From Halopiger goleimassiliensis (GTDB lineage Archaea; Halobacteriota; Halobacteria; Halobacteriales; Natrialbaceae): a DNA stretch of 64,000 nt. This document shows positions 63,959 to 64,000 of this stretch, piece after piece. Made by a program: the position numbers and the translations under genes. The notes beneath the pieces were generated by a model. The model did no database searches, was not told the origin of the DNA, and worked only from the letters and a program-made list of their open reading frames with translations. Every line of letters begins with the position of its first letter. The stretch's first letter is position 1. The DNA is taken from NCBI RefSeq assembly GCF_000455345.1, contig NZ_HG315690.1, positions 1,687,360-1,751,359 on the forward strand, read 5' to 3'.

Positions 63959-64000
63959 CGTGACAGTACTCGACGCGGGAGGTGCCCTTTGTTATGGTCG

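Overview
The window is a 64 kb piece of a haloarchaeal chromosome. Evidence: high GC, very acidic proteins, leaderless promoters (a TATA-like element about 28 nt before the start codon), Tat-dependent lipoproteins, and archaeal gene order in the block rps13-rps4-rps11-rpoD-(tRNA-Leu)-rpl18e-rpl13-rps9-rpoN-rpoK-eno-rpsB. The genus cannot be fixed from sequence reading alone.

Layout. 0-6.5 kb: a membrane metal hydrolase, a CISM-type Fe-S subunit, tRNA-Ser(CGA), sfsA and ppc. 6.7-12.9 kb: a MaoC hydratase, an HTH-ThiN regulator, two tandem PQQ-propeller lipoproteins of very different base composition with a broken gene remnant between them, small proteins, and a wHTH/membrane-protein pair. 12.9-19.2 kb: the ribosomal/RNA polymerase operon with two tRNAs. 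19.4-30.4 kb: a DUF4129-DUF58-membrane operon, moaA, a VapBC pair, rtcB with archease close by, a GNAT enzyme, an M24 peptidase and a second wHTH/membrane pair. 30.5-41.2 kb: an HtrA-like lipoprotein protease, a flavin oxidoreductase, carB, a structured 211-bp repeat, a TraB protein and an ABC-2 exporter. 41.3-51.3 kb: an SsuA/SsuC-like uptake pair plus CopD-like protein under a DtxR-like operator, the FolC-FolP fusion, a methyltransferase, a six-hairpin glycosidase and an orphan NuoCD. 51.4-64 kb: a gene split by a TnpB element, a YeiH transporter, the pstSCAB phosphate importer, a broken trpB, a HIT protein and a glycosyltransferase.

The most interesting material is small mobile DNA. (1) A 1448-bp tnpB element (51598-53045) sits inside a small gene. 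Removing it restores a 105-codon frame, and its flanks give a predicted TAM and guide. Two 47-48 bp solo scars elsewhere are what recombination between the element's two identical 21-bp hairpins would leave. (2) trpB carries two bipartite insertions made of short, perfect hairpins. The second adds an in-frame TGA followed by an in-frame ATG, so the gene is cut into two pieces between the PLP-lysine and the phosphate-binding loop. Similar triloop hairpins lie in an extra loop of RtcB and in an intergenic region. (3) A 211-bp block after carB can fold into a compact four-way junction closed by a 17-bp perfect stem. Smaller points are a 23-bp tandem duplication at the pstA/pstB junction that creates minicistrons, a 29-bp palindrome before carB, and an iron-box-like palindrome inside the start of an ABC lipoprotein gene.
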